Positions 47,356 through 56,809 are shown, counted from the stretch's first letter. The stretch is 64,000 bases of DNA from Clostridiales bacterium VE202-21 (GCA_000509105.1 BAIF02000004.1:31379-95378); one strand, 5' to 3'. Translations and numbers: made by a program. Notes: generated by a model not told the origin, from the sequence alone.

Positions 47356-47877
47356 ATGAAACTGACAGAAGCAGAAATGAGGATGGTGTTTCAGATTGAA
47401 AGTACCAATCAGAACGCTGCCCTGAATGAGATTTACATGACATGGCGCTATGCGCCGAACCCGGCAACGAAAGAAACGGCGGAAAGCCTTCTGGACAAGC
47501 TCCGCCCACTGTCGGATCAGGAGTGCATGGATTTGATCCGCAAGGTGCAGGCCGAATACCGTCTGCCGGAGAAAGCCCGTACCATCGGGGAAATGCTGGC
47601 AGAAGCCAGGCAGCAATCCGGGGCGCAGAAGTTATCCGGCCATGACATTATGGCTTTGGAGCGTTTCGACCCGGCGACCAGACACATGATCGTCTTTGAT
47701 GTTCTTACCCATGACTCGCCTGTTGGCTGGAAGGGTGAAAAAATGCGACTGTTCCTGACTGACGCCGGATACAGCAAGGCTTTGGAGAATCAGGAAAAGG
47801 GGCACATCAAAATCCGCAATCATGCGAAGGTGCTTTCCGGCGATCTCCACTATGACCATAAAGACCGTGAGAGGTAG
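47356..47877 (+). CDS. Conserved conjugative-element protein, function unknown
   Basis: A 173-residue protein with AAGGAGG before the ATG, beginning MKLTEAEMRMVFQIEST. I do not recognise a characterised domain. The N-terminal half is helical and charged (TKETAESLLDKLRPLSDQEC); the C-terminal half has FDVLTHDSPVGWKGEKMRLF and ends HYDHKDRER. It has no membrane segment or signal peptide. Position between the excisionase-like and replication-like genes suggests an accessory gene of the ICE. The style of composition matches the neighbouring ICE genes. Real coding is well supported by ribosome site and length. Confidence 0.7.
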   Translation: MKLTEAEMRMVFQIESTNQNAALNEIYMTWRYAPNPATKETAESLLDKLRPLSDQECMDLIRKVQAEYRLPEKARTIGEMLAEARQQSGAQKLSGHDIMALERFDPATRHMIVFDVLTHDSPVGWKGEKMRLFLTDAGYSKALENQEKGHIKIRNHAKVLSGDLHYDHKDRER

Positions 47878-48047
47878 CCGCCCCCAAAATGTATCAAAAT
47901 CAGCGGAAAATCTTCTGTTTCTTCCTCTGTGGCTTGCGTTCTGGACAGGACGTGGATGTTTTCCCATGCAGGAGGCTATGGAGGCACACAGACGGGTAAA
48001 CCGCTCAAAATCAACACTTTTTATTTTCACAGGAAGGAGGTGCGAAG

Positions 48048-48944
48048 ATGGCTGTTTTTCGTATTGAAAAGACCCGTGATTATACGGTCATGTCGAACTA
48101 TCACTTGAAAGATCGGACGCTGACCCTGAAATCCAAAGGGCTACTGTCCATGATGTTGTCGCTCCCTGACGAGTGGAATTATACCACCAGAGGTCTTGCG
48201 GCGATCTGCCGGGAAGGTGTGGACAGCATCGGTGCGGCGTTGAAGGAGCTGGAAACCCACGGGTATATCCGGCGCACACAGCTTCGGGATGAAAAAGGCA
48301 AGATCACGGATACCGAGTATGTGATTTACGAAATGCCTCAGTGCGAGCCGCCGTCAAGCCCAGGTACGCCTTTACCGGGTACGGCAAAGCCATATACGGA
48401 AAACCCGGATATGGGTATCCCGGATACGGCGGAACCGTGTACGGAAAACCCCGCACAATTAAATACTAATCAAACAAAGACTGATTTATCAAGTACGGAA
48501 CTATCAAATCCTATCCAATCAAATCCCCCTACCCCCGCAGGGGCAAGGATGGGAACGGATCGGATGGGAGCCAGAGAATGTTATCGTGAAGTGATTTTGG
48601 ATAACATCGAGTACAGCTATCTGGTGCAGGACAGCCACATCGACCGTGAGCAGCTTGACGAGATCGTTGACCTGATCGTGGATACCGTGTGTTCTGCCCG
48701 CAAAGTCATCCGCATTGCCGGAGACGATTATCCGGCGGAGGTGGTAAAGTCCCGGTTTATGAAGCTGGACAGTTCTCATGTTCAGTATGTCATGGACTGC
48801 ATGAAGGACAACACCACCTATGTCCGCAATATCAAGAAATATCTTCTGGCAGCGCTGTATAACGCCCCGACCACCATCAACAGCTACTATTCTTCCCTGG
48901 TGCAGCACGATATGTACGGGGACGGGCAAAGGGGGCGAGGCTAA
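48048..48944 (+). CDS. Replication-initiator-like winged-helix protein (DUF6017 type)
   Basis: 298 residues, GGAGG upstream. The N-terminus (FRIEKTRDYTVMSNYHLKD, then LTLKSKGLLSMMLSLPDEWN) is the winged-helix start shared by RepA_N-like initiators and helix-turn-helix proteins of Clostridia ICEs. A Pro/Thr-rich linker near 105-170 carries degenerate repeats (TAKPYTENPDMGIPDTAEPC). The C-terminal part (REVILDNIEYSYLVQDSHID) matches DUF6017-type proteins. It probably supports replication or control of the excised element. The gene ends immediately before pcfB (TAA then ATG). Confidence 0.75.
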   Translation: MAVFRIEKTRDYTVMSNYHLKDRTLTLKSKGLLSMMLSLPDEWNYTTRGLAAICREGVDSIGAALKELETHGYIRRTQLRDEKGKITDTEYVIYEMPQCEPPSSPGTPLPGTAKPYTENPDMGIPDTAEPCTENPAQLNTNQTKTDLSSTELSNPIQSNPPTPAGARMGTDRMGARECYREVILDNIEYSYLVQDSHIDREQLDEIVDLIVDTVCSARKVIRIAGDDYPAEVVKSRFMKLDSSHVQYVMDCMKDNTTYVRNIKKYLLAALYNAPTTINSYYSSLVQHDMYGDGQRGRG

Positions 48945-49436
48945 ATGCAGGAGGAAGTAACGCGGGGCACCGTGACACTCATTGTTGGCGGAGCCAAGCT
49001 AAGTGAGCAGGTCTTTGAAAAGGCCGTCAAAAAGTTCCTGGAGGAAATCCAGAAAAGCCAGAAGCCCAAAATCTACCGCGGCAGGCAGAGCCTTAAACAG
49101 CTTGCCAGCCAGAACGCCGGTCTTGCCAATATCGAGATCAGTGACAAGAATATCAAGGCTTTCTCCCGTGTAGCGAAGAAATACCATGTGGATTTTGCCT
49201 TGAAGAAGGACACCACTGCAGAGCAGCCTCGTTACCTGGTCTTTTTCAAAAGCCGGGACGCGGATGCCATCACAGCGGCATTTCAGGAGTTTGCCAGCCG
49301 GAAAATGAGCCGTGAGGAAAAGCCCTCCATCCGGGAACGGCTGACCCAGGCGAAGGAACAGGCGGCGGAGAAAGTGGAACACCGCACCATTGACCGGGAG
49401 AAAGTAAAGGTCAAAGATCGGAGCGTGCAGAGATGA
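48945..49436 (+). CDS. PcfB-family (DUF3801) conjugation protein
   Basis: 163 residues beginning MQEEVTRGTVTLIVGG. The body (FEKAVKKFLEEIQKSQKPK, ISDKNIKAFSRVAKKYHVDF) and the basic C-terminus (KVEHRTIDREKVKVKDRSVQ) match the PcfB accessory family that always precedes virD4/pcfC in Gram-positive conjugative systems. PcfB helps link the relaxosome to the coupling protein. The stop overlaps the virD4 start (ATGA). Its partner gene is broken in this copy, so conjugation by this element is likely impaired. Confidence 0.88.
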   Translation: MQEEVTRGTVTLIVGGAKLSEQVFEKAVKKFLEEIQKSQKPKIYRGRQSLKQLASQNAGLANIEISDKNIKAFSRVAKKYHVDFALKKDTTAEQPRYLVFFKSRDADAITAAFQEFASRKMSREEKPSIRERLTQAKEQAAEKVEHRTIDREKVKVKDRSVQR

Positions 49437-50851
49437 ACATGAAAAAACTGTTTTTGCTGAATCTCCCGTATCTTCTGTTCGTGTATCCCTTCGATAAGCT
49501 GGCACAGGCTTTCCGGCTTGCGCCCGGTGCTGACCTTTCCGGCAAGCTGCTCTCCATTGGGGACGGCTTCACGGCAGCCCTTTCCTCCCCGTGGCTCAGT
49601 TTCCATCCCACGGACCTGCTGATCGGCATAGCGGGTGCGGTGATCCTTCGCATGGCGGTCTACCTGAAAGGCAAGAGCGCTAAGAAGTATCGCCACGGGA
49701 TCGAGTATGGTTCTGCCCGCTGGGGTACGGCGGCGGATATCGCTCCCTACATGGACAAGGACTTTTTCCAAAACATCCCCATGACGCAGACGGAACGGAT
49801 CACGATGGCGAGCCGCCCAAAGCAGCCGAAATATGCCAGAAACAAAAATATTCTGGTGATCGGCGGTTCCGGCAGCGGCAAGACGCGGTTCTTCTGTAAG
49901 CCGTCGCTGCTGCAAGCCCATTCGTCCTATGTCTGCACCGATCCGAAAGGAACCTTGCTGCCGGAGATCGGCACTTTCCTGGAACGGAAGAAATACCGTA
50001 TCAAGTGCCTCAACCTGATAAACTTCCGAAAATCCATGAGATACAACCCACTGGCCTACATTCGGTCAGAGAAGGATATCTTAAAGCTGGTGAACGCCCT
50101 GATTATGAACACGAAGGGCGAAGGCGAAAAATCTTCGGAAGATTTCTGGGTCAGTGCGACTCGTTCGCTGGCGGTAAGAAGTCAGCGGACAAACAACAAA
50201 ATACCGTTGTTTGGATAACTGGTAATTCGACAGGTGGAATGACGGGGTAACGCCCTGAAACGCCTGCCCTCGGTGGGCGTGCATCGGCAGCAAAGCCAGT
50301 GTACGAAGCCCCACGACAACGGCTGAGAGCAACCGTAGCCGCCGCCAACGGCGGCCGAAAGCGGTCTGGAGGCAGACTGTGTTGCCTATATGCCAAGGGT
50401 CCACAAAATACCCATGGTTAGAATGTTCGCCGTAGCGGGCGAACTGACGAATCCGCGAATGTACGGGTCTATAAGAAGACCATATAGAAATGTATGGGTG
50501 CGTTTAAGCGCAGCCGGTGTGGTTTAGTAGAAATTGGCCCTACGAACGACCATGTTGTGTTACAGGCACAACCCCGCCGGCAGGCTCATAGTGGAAACCT
50601 AAAGGTATAAATGCACAGATAGGATTACCGGAACGAGGAAAGACAGCGGCTTCCTTAAGGAAGAATCTGACGAAGAACAATAAGCAGGTGAACCGCTGCT
50701 GAAAAGTAGTGATCGAACCGAAGAAGTCCCTGTAATGGGGATGGAGGAATGGTCACAAGTCGAATTGTGGAAACAGGCATTATTCAATCCAATCATAAGG
50801 ATTCGAGTAAGACCAAAAGGGTCACTTTTCTCAAACGGGAGGTGATGCCTT

Positions 50852-52759
50852 ATGCCAAAAGAAAGGAAAAAAGTCCTGTGTATGGATGCCCAGCGGCACG
50901 CCGAGTATTACGGTATGCAGCAGACATTTGACGAACTGTATGCCAAAAGCAAAGCCGGAGAAGTATTCAACGGCCTGATGGAACTGGTCCTAAGCCCGGA
51001 CAACATCATGCTGGCATACAGGAATATCAAAACCAACACAGGCAGCTACACAGCAGGAACAGATAAGCAGAATATCGGTGACATTGGACGGCTTCCACCG
51101 GCTGAGGTCATCGGTAAGGTCAGAAAAATTGTCACAGGCAGCGAACACGGCTACCGTCCCAAACAAGTGCGCCGGAAGGACATCCCAAAGCCAAACGGAA
51201 AAACCAGGCCGCTGGGTATTCCCTGCATCTGGGACAGATTGGTGCAACAGTGCATCAAACAAATCCTGGAACCCATCTGTGAAGCTAAGTTCAGCAACAA
51301 CAGCTATGGGTTCCGCCCGAATCGGTCAGTGGAGCACGCAATCTCCCGTACTTACTCCCTGTTACAGCGGGCGCATTTACACTATGTTTTGGAGTTTGAC
51401 ATCAAGGGATTCTTTGACAATGTGAACCACAGCAAACTAATCCGACAGCTTTGGACGCTGGGTATCCAGGATAAGCAGCTTCTATTCGTAATCAAGCGGA
51501 TTTTGAAAGCGCCTATTCGTATGCCGGATGGCAGCACGGTATATCCAACAAAAGGAACACCGCAGGGTGGGATTATCTCCCCGCTGCTGGCAAACGTGGT
51601 GCTGAACGAACTTGACCACTGGGTGGATAGCCAATGGGTAGAACATCCCGTAGCAAACCGTTACGGCACGCATCGAATCATCCGTACTTCGGAGGTCTTT
51701 GACAAAAGTAAAGGCTACCAGAAAATGCGGGAGACAAACCTCAAGGAAATGTTCATCGTGCGCTATGCGGATGACTTCCGTATCTTCTGCCGAAATCGTG
51801 AGGACGCGGAGAAAACCACGGAGGCTGTTACAAAGTGGATTACCGAGCGACTGAAACTGGAAGTCTCTCCCGAGAAAACACGCATTGTCAACGTCCGTAA
51901 GCGATATTCTGAGTTCCTTGGTTTCAAAATCATGGTGTACCGCAAGGGTGAAAAGTATGTCGTGAAGTCCCATATCTGTGACAAAAAGCTACACTTGGAA
52001 GAAAGCAAGCTGGTGGAACAGGCAAAGCGCATCGCAAAACCAGCCCATGGGCGAACGCAACCGGACGAAATCGGCCTGTTTGACGAAATGGTGCTGGGTA
52101 TCCAAAACTACTACAGGATTGCTACCTGTATCAGTCTGGACTGCCGAAAAATCCACCGCAGAGTCATGACAGTGCTGACCAACCGTTTGAACACGGAATC
52201 CGGCTGCCAGCTCGCCCGGGAGGGCGGTGCCATGACGGACAGCGAAAAGGAGCACTACGGTGCTTCCCAAATGGTGCGGTATGTGTCCGGTATCAACCGA
52301 CCAATCTACCCCATTGCGTTCATCAAGTATAAAACCGCAATCGGTATCAGCGCCGCCGTCTGCTGCTTCTCTCCGACGGGACGGAAAAAGATACATGATA
52401 ATCTGGAGATGGATACGACCCTGTTTGCATATCTGCGGGAGAATCCGCCACAAGGACACAGTTTGGAATATGCTGATTGCAGGCTCTCCCTGCTGTCAGC
52501 TCAAAAAGGCAAGTGTTCCGTCAGCGGCGAGTTGTTTCTGAATCCGGACAACATCGTGTGTCACATGAAAGTTCCAAAGGAGCAAGGTGGTCACGAGCGA
52601 TACAGCAATCTGGTGCTGCTCCACAGGCGGTATCTTCCTTTGCTGACCGACCAAGACACTGCCGCTCTCAAGAGCATGTGCAAGCAACTGACTGTAACAA
52701 AAAAACAACTGACCAAAATCAACAGCCTGCGTACTGCTGCAAAACTGGTAGCAATCTAA
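50852..52759 (+). CDS. ltrA: Group II intron reverse transcriptase/maturase (LtrA type)
   Basis: 635 residues; ATG after GGGAGGTGATGCCTT. RT domains are intact: GYRPKQVRRKDIPKPNGKTR, NSYGFRPNRSVEHAI, FDIKGFFDNVNH, GTPQGGIISPLLANVVL and the catalytic IVRYADDFRIF (near residue 305). The maturase X domain follows, and the C-terminus has an HNH-like region (VCHMKVPKEQGGHERYSNL). The usual CxxC pair before it is reduced to KCSVSGE with a single cysteine, so the endonuclease may be weakened. The protein would help splicing and, if the endonuclease works, target-primed insertion. Confidence 0.93.
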   Translation: MPKERKKVLCMDAQRHAEYYGMQQTFDELYAKSKAGEVFNGLMELVLSPDNIMLAYRNIKTNTGSYTAGTDKQNIGDIGRLPPAEVIGKVRKIVTGSEHGYRPKQVRRKDIPKPNGKTRPLGIPCIWDRLVQQCIKQILEPICEAKFSNNSYGFRPNRSVEHAISRTYSLLQRAHLHYVLEFDIKGFFDNVNHSKLIRQLWTLGIQDKQLLFVIKRILKAPIRMPDGSTVYPTKGTPQGGIISPLLANVVLNELDHWVDSQWVEHPVANRYGTHRIIRTSEVFDKSKGYQKMRETNLKEMFIVRYADDFRIFCRNREDAEKTTEAVTKWITERLKLEVSPEKTRIVNVRKRYSEFLGFKIMVYRKGEKYVVKSHICDKKLHLEESKLVEQAKRIAKPAHGRTQPDEIGLFDEMVLGIQNYYRIATCISLDCRKIHRRVMTVLTNRLNTESGCQLAREGGAMTDSEKEHYGASQMVRYVSGINRPIYPIAFIKYKTAIGISAAVCCFSPTGRKKIHDNLEMDTTLFAYLRENPPQGHSLEYADCRLSLLSAQKGKCSVSGELFLNPDNIVCHMKVPKEQGGHERYSNLVLLHRRYLPLLTDQDTAALKSMCKQLTVTKKQLTKINSLRTAAKLVAI

Positions 52760-52811
52760 AAAAAGCTTTCTATTGGTGATTGATTAAATGCCTGATAACA
52801 CAATCGATGGA

Positions 52812-52845
52812 ACGCCGGATGCGGTGAAAGTCGCATGTCCGGTGT
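52812..52845 (+). ncRNA. Group II intron domain V
   Basis: ACGCCGGA pairs with TCCGGTGT, a two-base bulge (TG) follows on the 3' side, and TGCG closes with CGCA around a GTGAAAGT loop. This is the catalytic domain V hairpin pattern. It lies 53 bases after the maturase stop and about 50 before the 3' splice site. Confidence 0.8.
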
Positions 52846-53129
52846 GGAGTGGGGGAAAATCTAGCGATTACTTCAAAGGATTACCTATCACTATAAGCGG
52901 AACGCCTCTATTATTCCGCGCTGATCGGCTACATCTGGTACGAGGCCACGGAGGAAGAAAAGAACTTCATCACGCTTCTGGACCTTATCAATGCCAGTGA
53001 AGCCAGAGAGGATGACGAAACCTATCAAAGCCCGGTGGACCTGCTTTTTTCTCAGTTGGAGGAACGGGAGCCGGACCACTTTGCCGTCAAGCAGTACCGC
53101 AAATTCAAGATGGCGGCGGGTGATATATG

Positions 53130-53186
53130 CTCTAAGTGACTTCTTAATCATGATTTTGTCATGGTTAGTGAAGCAATCACTTAGAG
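53130..53186 (+). repeat. Imperfect inverted repeat at the element's left end
   Basis: CTCTAAGTGA (53130-53139) is repeated inverted as TCACTTAGAG (53177-53186), with further partial pairing (CTTC/GAAG, ATGA/TCAT) between. It lies 26 bases before the recombinase start. It may be the recombinase recognition site or an operator that couples recombinase expression to element circularisation. Confidence 0.6.
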
Positions 53187-53211
53187 TATTTTTGTTTCAG
53201 GAGGTACAGCC

Positions 53212-54990
53212 ATGAGAAATGAAAAAATTACCCCACTGTACGAGCGCCTGAGCCGGGACGATGAGTTACAGGGCGAGAGCAATTCCATATCCAACCAAAA
53301 GCAGATGTTAGAGGATTTTGCCCGCCGGAATGGGCTGCCCAACCCTACGCACTTTACCGATGATGGTATCTCAGGCACCCGTTTTGACCGCCCCGGATTT
53401 TTGGCGATGATGGAGGAAGTGGAGGCAGGGCGTGTAGAGGCCATCGTCATAAAAGACATGAGCCGCCTGGGGCGCGATTATCTGAAAGTCGGCCAGGTCA
53501 TGGAGATTTTGCGGCAACGCGGCGTCCGGCTGATTGCCATCAACGATGGTGTGGACAGTCTGAAAGGCGATGATGATTTTACCCCTTTCCGCAACATTAT
53601 GAACGAGTTTTACGCCCGCGACACCAGCCGGAAAATCCACTCTGTGTTTAAGTCAAAAGGCATGAGCGGTAAGCACCTGACAGGCACCGTGATTTACGGC
53701 TACTTGTGGGATGAAAAGCGGGAACATTGGCTGGTAGATGAGGAAGCCGCCGAAGTGGTACGCCGTATCTTTTCCCTCACGCTGGAGGGATATGGGCCTT
53801 ATCAGATCGCTTGCAAGTTGTCCGCAGACCGGATTGAAATTCCTGTCGTACACCTTGCCCGATTCAACGAAGGTGTGAACCGTTCAAAGCCGGTCAAAGA
53901 CCCCTATGGATGGGGATCATCTACCATCGTGAACATTTTGAAAAAACGAGAGTATTTAGGGCATACCATCAATTTCAAGACCCGCAAGCACTTTAAGGAC
54001 AAGAAAAGCCACTATGTTTCTGAGGATGAATGGACGATCTTTGAGAATACCCATGAAGCCATTATCGACCAGCAGACCTTTGATTTGGCGCAGAAAATCC
54101 GCAGCAATGTACGGCGTTATCCAAACGGCTGGGGCGAAGCGGCTCCCCTCACAGGTTTGCTCTATTGTGCCGATTGTGGCGGAAAGATGTATGTCCACCG
54201 CATCAACAATGGCAGGCGGATTTCTCAATATACCTGTTCCAATTATACCAAAGTTCCGTGTGGGACACTATGCCCTACACAACACCGTATCAATGAGAGT
54301 GCTGTTCTGACATTGGTTTCTGACACGCTCCGGGCTATCGCTGAATATTCCAGAAATGACCGGACGGAATTTATTCACACCGTTCAGGAAACGCAGGTTG
54401 CTCAACAGAGTGCCGATATATCGAAAAAGCGCAGGCGTCTGGCTGCTGCTCAAAAGAGAACCGGAGAACTGGAAAAACTGATTTGCAAAATCTATGAGGA
54501 CAATGCCCTCGGCAAGCTGTCGGATGCACGATATAGGGCGCTTGATGCACAGTATGCCAAAGAGCAGGACGCACTTGAGATTGAAATTGCGGAGCTGGAA
54601 AAGGCTGTTACCGGCTATGAGCAGAGCCAGAAATCCGCAGAGAAATTTATAGCCCTGATTGATAAGTATGAGAATTTTGACACGCTGACAAACACCATGC
54701 TCAACGAGTTTGTAGAGAAAATCCTTGTCCACGAACGCGCCCGAAAAGGCAGCCAGGACACCACGCAGGAAATTGAAATCTACTTCAATTTTTTAGGACG
54801 CTATATCCCACCATCCTTACAGCCGGTTCCTTTAACCCCGGAGGAACAGGAAGAACTGCAGAAAAAAGAAGAACGCAAGGACAGGCTTCATCAGAATTAT
54901 TTGAAGCGGAAAGCCAGCGGCGCACAGAAACAGTATGAGGACAAAATCAAGGCGAAGAAAAAAGCGGAAATGGACGCTAAGAAAGCCTGA
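53212..54990 (+). CDS. Large serine recombinase of the TnpX/resolvase-integrase group
   Basis: 592 residues; AGGAGGTACAGCC before the ATG. Catalytic serine S14 in YERLSRDDE; resolvase domain to about 155 with VIKDMSRLGRDYLK; recombinase domain about 165-280 (VIYGYLWDEKREHW, VNILKKREYLG); zinc-ribbon GLLYCADCGGKMYV plus a later CSNYTKVPCG; a long coiled coil at about 400-470; and a basic DUF4368-like C-terminal tail rich in Lys/Glu. It excises and inserts the surrounding transposon. It lies at the left end of the nested element and reads into it. Confidence 0.93.
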   Translation: MRNEKITPLYERLSRDDELQGESNSISNQKQMLEDFARRNGLPNPTHFTDDGISGTRFDRPGFLAMMEEVEAGRVEAIVIKDMSRLGRDYLKVGQVMEILRQRGVRLIAINDGVDSLKGDDDFTPFRNIMNEFYARDTSRKIHSVFKSKGMSGKHLTGTVIYGYLWDEKREHWLVDEEAAEVVRRIFSLTLEGYGPYQIACKLSADRIEIPVVHLARFNEGVNRSKPVKDPYGWGSSTIVNILKKREYLGHTINFKTRKHFKDKKSHYVSEDEWTIFENTHEAIIDQQTFDLAQKIRSNVRRYPNGWGEAAPLTGLLYCADCGGKMYVHRINNGRRISQYTCSNYTKVPCGTLCPTQHRINESAVLTLVSDTLRAIAEYSRNDRTEFIHTVQETQVAQQSADISKKRRRLAAAQKRTGELEKLICKIYEDNALGKLSDARYRALDAQYAKEQDALEIEIAELEKAVTGYEQSQKSAEKFIALIDKYENFDTLTNTMLNEFVEKILVHERARKGSQDTTQEIEIYFNFLGRYIPPSLQPVPLTPEEQEELQKKEERKDRLHQNYLKRKASGAQKQYEDKIKAKKKAEMDAKKA

Positions 54991-55004
54991 TCCGGGCTGA
55001 GGAT

Positions 55005-55091
55005 ATGAAAAAAGGCGTTTTTTCTACTGTCGGACAGCTGCCGAAAGAAGAACCACGCAAAGGCAGCATAGCAGCCAGCGCAGCAGTCTAA
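55005..55091 (+). CDS. Small transposon ORF, 28 residues
   Basis: ATG with GAGGAT directly upstream encodes MKKGVFSTVGQLPKEEPRKG and eight more residues, stopping at 55091. It fills the gap between recombinase and tnpV. It does not resemble TnpW. A short KKGVFxTVGQL-like leader before tnpV is possible, but I cannot confirm it. Could also be non-coding. Confidence 0.35.
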   Translation: MKKGVFSTVGQLPKEEPRKGSIAASAAV

Positions 55092-55117
55092 TCATCACGA
55101 AGCAAAGGAGAATGAAT

Positions 55118-55471
55118 ATGAGTAAGTTGACTTACATTCGTTGTGGAGATTATGATATACCCAACCTAAAACTTTCTGAACAGCCGGAAACTTCTATCGG
55201 CAAGTACGGCAGAATGCGAAAATCCTACCTAAAGGAACATCGCCCCATTCTCTACAACCATCTGCTGATGAGCGAGAAGCTGTATCCACACCTGTTAGAG
55301 ATTGAGCGGACAGCACAGGGGCGTGTGGAAACCATGTTGCCTCACATGATGGAAGTTGCGGGTGTCACGGAGGAACTGAAAGCCTGTGACCCTATGCGCT
55401 GGATGGGGCTGATGAACACGCTGAAAGCGCAGGCAGAAGAAATCATATTAGCAGAATTGATTAACGACTGA
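55118..55471 (+). CDS. tnpV: TnpV-family transposon protein
   Basis: About 117 residues from ATG 55118, seven bases after AAAGGAG (an ATG at 55112 is too close). The sequence KYGRMRKSYLKEHRPILYNH, then LLMSEKLYPHLLEIERTAQG, and a C-terminal MRWMGLMNTLKAQAEEIILA matches the TnpV family encoded beside recombinases in Tn4451-like mobilisable transposons of Clostridia. Its role is unknown; it is not needed for excision in the model element. It supports the classification of the nested element. Confidence 0.88.
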   Translation: MSKLTYIRCGDYDIPNLKLSEQPETSIGKYGRMRKSYLKEHRPILYNHLLMSEKLYPHLLEIERTAQGRVETMLPHMMEVAGVTEELKACDPMRWMGLMNTLKAQAEEIILAELIND

Positions 55472-55500
55472 TTCCCTAACAATAAATTACAATATAATCA

Positions 55501-55540
55501 AAAAGACGAAGTTAGTGTAAATAGACTGACTTCATCTTTT
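55501..55540. terminator. Bidirectional terminator between tnpV and AraC gene
   Basis: A 16-position stem (one C-A mismatch, one wobble) joins 55501-55516 and 55525-55540 around an 8-base loop; A-run on the left and T-run (TCTTTTTT) on the right serve both strands. The AraC stop lies inside it. Confidence 0.75.
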
Positions 55541-56515
55541 TTGATTCCTATATTCTTCTGGGGATTTTCCATAAACTTTACGGAAAGTGGCCGCAAATTT
55601 ACTTGCATTGGCATAGCCCAAATGCTCTGCAATATTGCCGATTGTCAAATTCGGTTTTGACATCAATAAAAGCGCATACCGCATTTTTGCCTGTCGGATA
55701 TAAGCCCCAATAGGAACACCATACATGGCTTTGAATGATTCTCGAAGTTTGGTCTGTCCCATCGCTGCTATTTTGCAAAGCTGTGAGACTTCCGGCGGGT
55801 TCAAAACATTCTGTTCAATGGCCTGACGTACAGATTCCAGCGCCTTTTTCTCTTGTTTGGAAAGAGGCTGTTGTTTAGATGCTATCTCCTGTCGTTGTTT
55901 ATGAAAGTTGCCTGCTACAATAGAAAGCAGTTCACCTACTTTGCTTTCGTAGTAAAGACGGGAGGTTTCGCCAGCAATCAGTTTATCCCGTATCTGCAAA
56001 AACAGGGTTCCAATTTCCGGGGTATTATAATCAAAAGCTTTCCAATCATAAACCTCTGCATAGTCAAAATCGTCCGGGGTAAAACGGTCTTGCAGATTTT
56101 TCTCTATGTAATCTTCAAACAGCAAAACTGACGCATAGCTGATTGGTATATTGGGTTGATATAATACTCGCCCCTGTGACGGCTTATTTAGATAAAGGTG
56201 GATTCCCTCTGTGATAGGTTGGGCTTTCCGCCCATTCTGGATCAGGGTAACACCGCCGGATTCCAAATAATAAATTTTCACCAGCTTTTGATTGATCTCA
56301 TATTTGCGTTCCATTGAGGCGTATGGTATCCAGCTTCCGGTTGACAGGAATAATCCATCTGTCGGTTGAACCTGATAGATATTTCCATAGCCTTGTCTGT
56401 TTTGCGGCTGCAAGGTGCAGATTCCATTATGATTATCCTGTCGAAAATGATAATCATGCAGATAAAAAGAAGCATCCCCTAATTCGTGCGCGGCCTGTGT
56501 AGAATCGGTCTGCAT
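55532..56515 (-). CDS. AraC-family regulator of metallophore-type cluster
   Basis: About 327 residues. The ATG at 56515 (MQTDSTQAAHELGD) is preferred over the GTG at 56524; GGGGGTGAG lies upstream. The sensor domain fills residues 1-215. The C-terminal helix-turn-helix pair is clear: PPEVSQLCKIAAMGQTKLRE and then PNLTIGNIAEHLGYANASKF. It resembles siderophore-responsive AraC regulators such as YbtA in layout. It is divergent from the ECF transporter genes, so it likely activates them. Ligand (iron-loaded siderophore or other) is inference. Confidence 0.85.
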   Translation of the reverse strand: MQTDSTQAAHELGDASFYLHDYHFRQDNHNGICTLQPQNRQGYGNIYQVQPTDGLFLSTGSWIPYASMERKYEINQKLVKIYYLESGGVTLIQNGRKAQPITEGIHLYLNKPSQGRVLYQPNIPISYASVLLFEDYIEKNLQDRFTPDDFDYAEVYDWKAFDYNTPEIGTLFLQIRDKLIAGETSRLYYESKVGELLSIVAGNFHKQRQEIASKQQPLSKQEKKALESVRQAIEQNVLNPPEVSQLCKIAAMGQTKLRESFKAMYGVPIGAYIRQAKMRYALLLMSKPNLTIGNIAEHLGYANASKFAATFRKVYGKSPEEYRNQKR

Positions 56516-56524
56516 CCTGCTCAC

Positions 56525-56809
56525 CCCCGTTTCTTATGTAGTCGGAATAATCCGCAGTATCTTTTTTTATGCTCCAAAATGTCGCAAAGGCTGTCAGCAA
56601 AACCACAAAAAGCACTGATATATCCGGTTGTTTTTCCACTTTTAACTCCTGTTTTGACCTTTTTTGCCGGATTTGACACCCAAAAAATCACTGAGTAGAA
56701 TGACATTACTGGCTGGTTAGCTGACTCTAATCACAGCAATTCTATCACGATTTTGTGCGTAGGTCAATGAGGCTTCTGCCAGTAAATAATAATTAGGAGG
56801 ACTTTGAAA
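56525..56809. promoter_or_regulatory. Divergent control region of the uptake cluster
   Basis: A 285-base AT-rich gap between the AraC gene and the ECF genes. TTAG-six bases-CTAA at 56717-56730 has weak dyad symmetry reminiscent of DtxR/IdeR boxes. No convincing -35/-10 pair can be assigned. AGGAGG at 56795-56800 serves the first ECF gene. Confidence 0.35.

Larger units (their letters stand above)
50154..52894 (+). mobile_element. Group II intron in virD4
   Basis: A 2741-base intron inserted in the sense orientation. The 5' end is GTGCGAC (GTGYG consensus) and the 3' end ...CACTAT (AY). Joining 50153 to 52895 restores the VirD4 frame. The 698 bases before the reverse-transcriptase gene contain the structured domains I-III; domain IV holds the ORF. 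Domain V is visible at 52812-52845, and domain VI lies between it and the 3' end. Insertion at an ORF interior is harmless if splicing works. Confidence 0.88.
49433..53123 (+). pseudogene. virD4: VirD4/TraG-type coupling protein, split by an intron and truncated
   Basis: Exon 1 (49433-50153) encodes an N-terminal membrane segment and the Walker A motif VIGGSGSGKT (near residue 145), and ends at FWV plus one base. Exon 2 resumes at 52895 and reads K-A-ERLYYSALIGYIWYEA, restoring the frame exactly across the group II intron. It then continues to KQYRKFKMAAG and breaks off at about 53122, where a serine-recombinase element is inserted. Walker B and the C-terminal all-alpha domain are not in the window. 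The family pumps DNA-relaxase complexes into the mating channel. Splicing alone cannot rescue it because of the second insertion. Confidence 0.85.

Noticed and set aside
50852..52759. Reverse transcriptase as part of a retron or diversity-generating system
   Set aside because: Exact GTGCG 5' end, domain V and restored virD4 frame identify a group II intron.
55005..55091. TnpW identity for the small ORF beside tnpV
   Set aside because: Its sequence lacks the expected TnpW pattern; only the position is suggestive.
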